NCBI GenBank assembly: GCA_964544865.1
Contig: CAZJDV010000097.1
Coordinates: 1-8,244 of the forward strand
Direction of reading: 5' to 3'
Length of the DNA stretch: 8,244 bases
Source of the DNA: CAZJDV01 sp964544865
GTDB lineage: Bacteria; Chloroflexota; Dehalococcoidia; Lucifugimonadales; CAJWER01
This document shows, in pieces, positions 6,526 to 8,244 of the stretch. Each line of letters begins with the position of its first letter. Position 1 is the first letter of the stretch. The notes beneath the pieces were generated by a model. The model saw nothing but the letters and a program-made list of their open reading frames with translations, searched no databases and was not told the DNA's origin. A program made the translations under genes and the position numbers.

Positions 6526-6553
6526 TGACAGTGTTCCGCCGTGCCGGTACCAT
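6525..6553 (+). promoter_or_regulatory. Sigma70-like promoter of the SDR-aldo/keto reductase genes
   Basis: A consensus TTGACA (6525-6530), 17-base spacer and TACCAT (6548-6553, 4 of 6) predict a start near 6560 and a leader of about 65 bases to ATG 6626. The inverted repeat touching the -35 box suggests repression by steric block, or activation from just upstream. Confidence 0.65.
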
Positions 6554-6616
6554 CGCGGTCGTCAGTTCGGATGTGATCCCTGGACGGATACGGACCTTCA
6601 GGAGTACATAGATAGC

Positions 6617-6622
6617 GGAGGA
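6617..6622 (+). promoter_or_regulatory. Ribosome binding site deciding the SDR start
   Basis: GGAGGA sits 3 bases before ATG 6626 (4 from GGAGG), a short but workable spacing. The frame is open far upstream to 6335, but that extension overlaps the control region and precedes the promoter. Confidence 0.7.
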
Positions 6623-6625
6623 AAT

Positions 6626-7420
6626 ATGGAGCTCGACGGGCGGGTTGCGCTCGTTACCGGTGCTTCCAGGGGCATAGGAAGAGGCATCGCCCTGCACATG
6701 GCCGATGCCGGCGCGGACGTGCTGGTCAACTATCTGGAGAACAAGAAGGGGGCCGAGCAGACCGTCGCCGACATACGCGCGAAGGGCGGAACGGCGATGC
6801 TTTACCAGGCCGACGTTAGATACCGTGAGAGCGTCCAGCTGATGGTGGACGCGGCCGTCGATGCCTTTGGCAAGGTGGATATCCTGGTCAACAACGCCGG
6901 GACGTACGCCTCGCGGTCCTTCATGGACGCGGACGCGGCGGAGACCTTCCAGGACATTGTGTCCACACACATATTCGGGTCCTTCAACTGCGCGCAGGCC
7001 GTGCTCCCGAGCATGCGGGAGCAATCGCGCGGCGACATATTGTTCATTACCTCCCTCGCGACGAAACAGCTCTGGGCTGACGAGTGGGCCTATGCCACGG
7101 CCAAGAGCGCCATGGCGACGATGGCCCAGTGCATAGCCAAGGAGTTGAGCTGGCACGGCATCCGGGTCAATTGCATCGCTCCCACCATCGTCGAGTCGGA
7201 CATGGGTCTCGACCTGGTGCTGGGCTGGGCGGGCGTGGACGACCCGGAGCAACTGTATGGCAAGGTGCCGTTCGACCGGCTGATCAAGCCCCGCGACGTA
7301 GGCGATTTGTGCGTCTTTCTGGCGTCCGATAGGGCCAGCCACATCTCGGGCCAGGTCATTTTCCTGGACGCCGGTGTGGGCCCCGCGTCCCTGAAGGACT
7401 TCGTCGGCAAGGGGAGCTAG
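6626..7420 (+). CDS. Short-chain dehydrogenase/reductase (classical SDR, FabG-like)
   Basis: 264 residues, usual for classical SDRs, which move hydride between NAD(P) and an alcohol/carbonyl pair in the cytoplasm. The protein shows the dinucleotide-binding TGASRGIG (11-18), QADV (61-64), NNAG (89-92), and the catalytic Ser143, Tyr156 and Lys160 (YATAK), with Asn114-equivalent position replaced or shifted in IVSTHIFGSFN. The C-terminal loop SGQVIFLDAG (241-250) is standard. No acidic residue is obvious at the end of the second strand (VLVNYLENK), which leans toward NADP(H), but this is weak evidence. The start is set by the ribosome site; the long upstream open stretch is unlike SDRs. It is first in a rightward unit, with the aldo/keto reductase 54 bases on, and divergent from the permease block across the dyad. 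FabG itself is possible but there are no fatty-acid synthesis genes nearby. Confidence 0.93.
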   Translation: MELDGRVALVTGASRGIGRGIALHMADAGADVLVNYLENKKGAEQTVADIRAKGGTAMLYQADVRYRESVQLMVDAAVDAFGKVDILVNNAGTYASRSFMDADAAETFQDIVSTHIFGSFNCAQAVLPSMREQSRGDILFITSLATKQLWADEWAYATAKSAMATMAQCIAKELSWHGIRVNCIAPTIVESDMGLDLVLGWAGVDDPEQLYGKVPFDRLIKPRDVGDLCVFLASDRASHISGQVIFLDAGVGPASLKDFVGKGS

Positions 7421-7474
7421 AAGAGCGTTCTGCCAGGTGGGCCGGCGCCGGTGCGGTCTGGGCTGGGAGAGGCA

Positions 7475-8244
7475 ATGCAATACAAGAAACTTGGGCGTAC
7501 CGGCATCGAGGTGTCGGAGTACGCGCTGGGGTGCTGGCCATTCGCGGGTGGAGACATTTGGGGGGACCAGAGCGACGAGACTTCCATCGCGGCGGTCCAC
7601 GCGGCCCTGGACGCCGGGATCAATTTCTTCGACACGGCGGAGGGCTACGGCGATGGCCGTTCCGAGCGAGTGCTGGGCCTGGCGCTGGCGGGGAGACGCG
7701 ATGAGGCCGTTATCGCCACCAAGGTCAGCGCTTCCAACCTGTCGCCCGACAGCATAATGAATTCATGCGAGCGAAGCCTGGAGTATCTGCGCACCGAATA
7801 CATAGACCTGTACCAGGTCCACTGGCCGAGCTGGAGCGTTCCGCTGGCCGAGACGATGGGCGCGCTCAAACGGCTCAAGGAGCAGGGCAAGGTCCGCGCC
7901 CTCGGCGTCTGCAACTTCGGTGTGCGAGACCTTGCGGACCTGCTGGAGGTCGGCGCCGTCGAGACCGATCAGCTGCCGTACAGTCTCCTCTGGCGGGTCA
8001 TCGAGGACGCGATTCAGCCCGTATTGCTCGCCAATGAGATCGGCATCATCTGCTACACACCCCTTGCCCAGGGCCTGCTGACCGGCCGGTATGCCTCGGC
8101 GGACGAGGTGCCCGAAGGTCTGGCCCGCACCCGGCACTTCGCGGGCTCACGGCCACAGGTGATTCATGGGGATCCCGGCTGCGAGGCGGAGGCGTTCGCC
8201 GCCATCGAAGCGGTCCGCCGCGTAGCCGATGGCCTGGGAGAGCC
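7475..8244 (+). CDS. Aldo/keto reductase, 3' end outside the window
   Basis: The frame is open from ATG 7475 to the window end (256 complete codons), against about 310-330 residues for the family, so the C-terminal part is missing. The catalytic tetrad is complete: Asp53 and Tyr58 (FFDTAEGYGDGRSE), Lys83 (IATKV) and His116 (YQVHWP). ALGVCNF (142-148) and the IGIICYTPLAQGLLTGRY stretch (189-206) are family hallmarks and resemble the AKR11/IolS-like group by eye. Such enzymes are soluble NADPH-dependent reductases of aldehydes, ketones or sugar-derived carbonyls. GGGAG five bases after which comes GGCA-ATG gives a good ribosome site at 7465-7472. It follows the SDR on the same strand with 54 bases between and no visible terminator or promoter, so co-transcription is likely. 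Substrate unknown. Confidence 0.92.
   Translation, partial: MQYKKLGRTGIEVSEYALGCWPFAGGDIWGDQSDETSIAAVHAALDAGINFFDTAEGYGDGRSERVLGLALAGRRDEAVIATKVSASNLSPDSIMNSCERSLEYLRTEYIDLYQVHWPSWSVPLAETMGALKRLKEQGKVRALGVCNFGVRDLADLLEVGAVETDQLPYSLLWRVIEDAIQPVLLANEIGIICYTPLAQGLLTGRYASADEVPEGLARTRHFAGSRPQVIHGDPGCEAEAFAAIEAVRRVADGLGE

Noticed and set aside
6335..6625. N-terminal extension of the SDR frame back to an ATG at 6335
   Set aside because: It would precede the promoter and dyad, overlap the permease start and place about 97 foreign residues before the usual SDR N terminus. GGAGGA before 6626 fixes the start.
7442..7451. CCGGCGCCGG palindrome between the SDR and aldo/keto reductase
   Set aside because: A 10-bp all-G/C palindrome is expected by chance in DNA this GC-rich; no T run or promoter lies beside it.
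6449..7600. 383-codon minus-strand open frame across the SDR and into the aldo/keto reductase
   Set aside because: It covers two well-supported plus-strand genes and both promoters, and its translation resembles no family.

Overview
The window is a stretch of GC-rich bacterial DNA with densely packed protein genes, clear Shine-Dalgarno sequences and sigma70-like promoters. No rRNA, tRNA, CRISPR array, insertion sequence or phage gene is visible. The mix (CocE-type hydrolase, carnitine-CoA-ligase-like enzyme, Dpp-type permease, SDR, aldo/keto reductase, several SAM methyltransferases) recalls catabolic genomes such as SAR202-like Chloroflexota or some Actinomycetota. That is an impression from gene content, not a firm assignment. 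TGA is a normal stop here: three intact genes end with it.

Layout: (1) 2-688 (+) is the 3' part of a SAM-dependent methyltransferase, cut by one in-frame TGA at 320-322. (2) 689-978 is an intergenic stretch with a long hairpin (759-798) and a promoter that places transcription start just ahead of the next gene. (3) 979-2655 (+) is a CocE/NonD-family (S15-type) serine hydrolase with its full catalytic triad. (4) 6353-2665 (-) is a four-gene block read leftwards: DppB-like ABC permease, CaiC-like acyl-CoA ligase, a small DUF2283-like plus helix-turn-helix protein, and a second methyltransferase. Its last stop lies 9 bases from the stop of the convergent hydrolase. (5) 6354-6625 is a divergent control region with a promoter on each strand, a perfect 15-bp inverted repeat between them, and a second 14-bp palindrome in the permease leader. 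(6) 6626-8244 (+) is an SDR oxidoreductase followed by an aldo/keto reductase that runs off the window end.

How they may work together (inference): the two divergent transcripts look like one accessory catabolic locus under shared control. The permease would help import an organic solute, the CaiC-like ligase would activate a carboxylate as a CoA thioester, and the SDR and aldo/keto reductase would handle alcohol/carbonyl steps. The small HTH protein is a possible local regulator. The substrate cannot be read from the sequence. The features least explained by ordinary annotation are the operator-like dyad at 6491-6525, the permease without visible transporter partners, the DUF2283-HTH fusion, and the nonsense-split methyltransferase.
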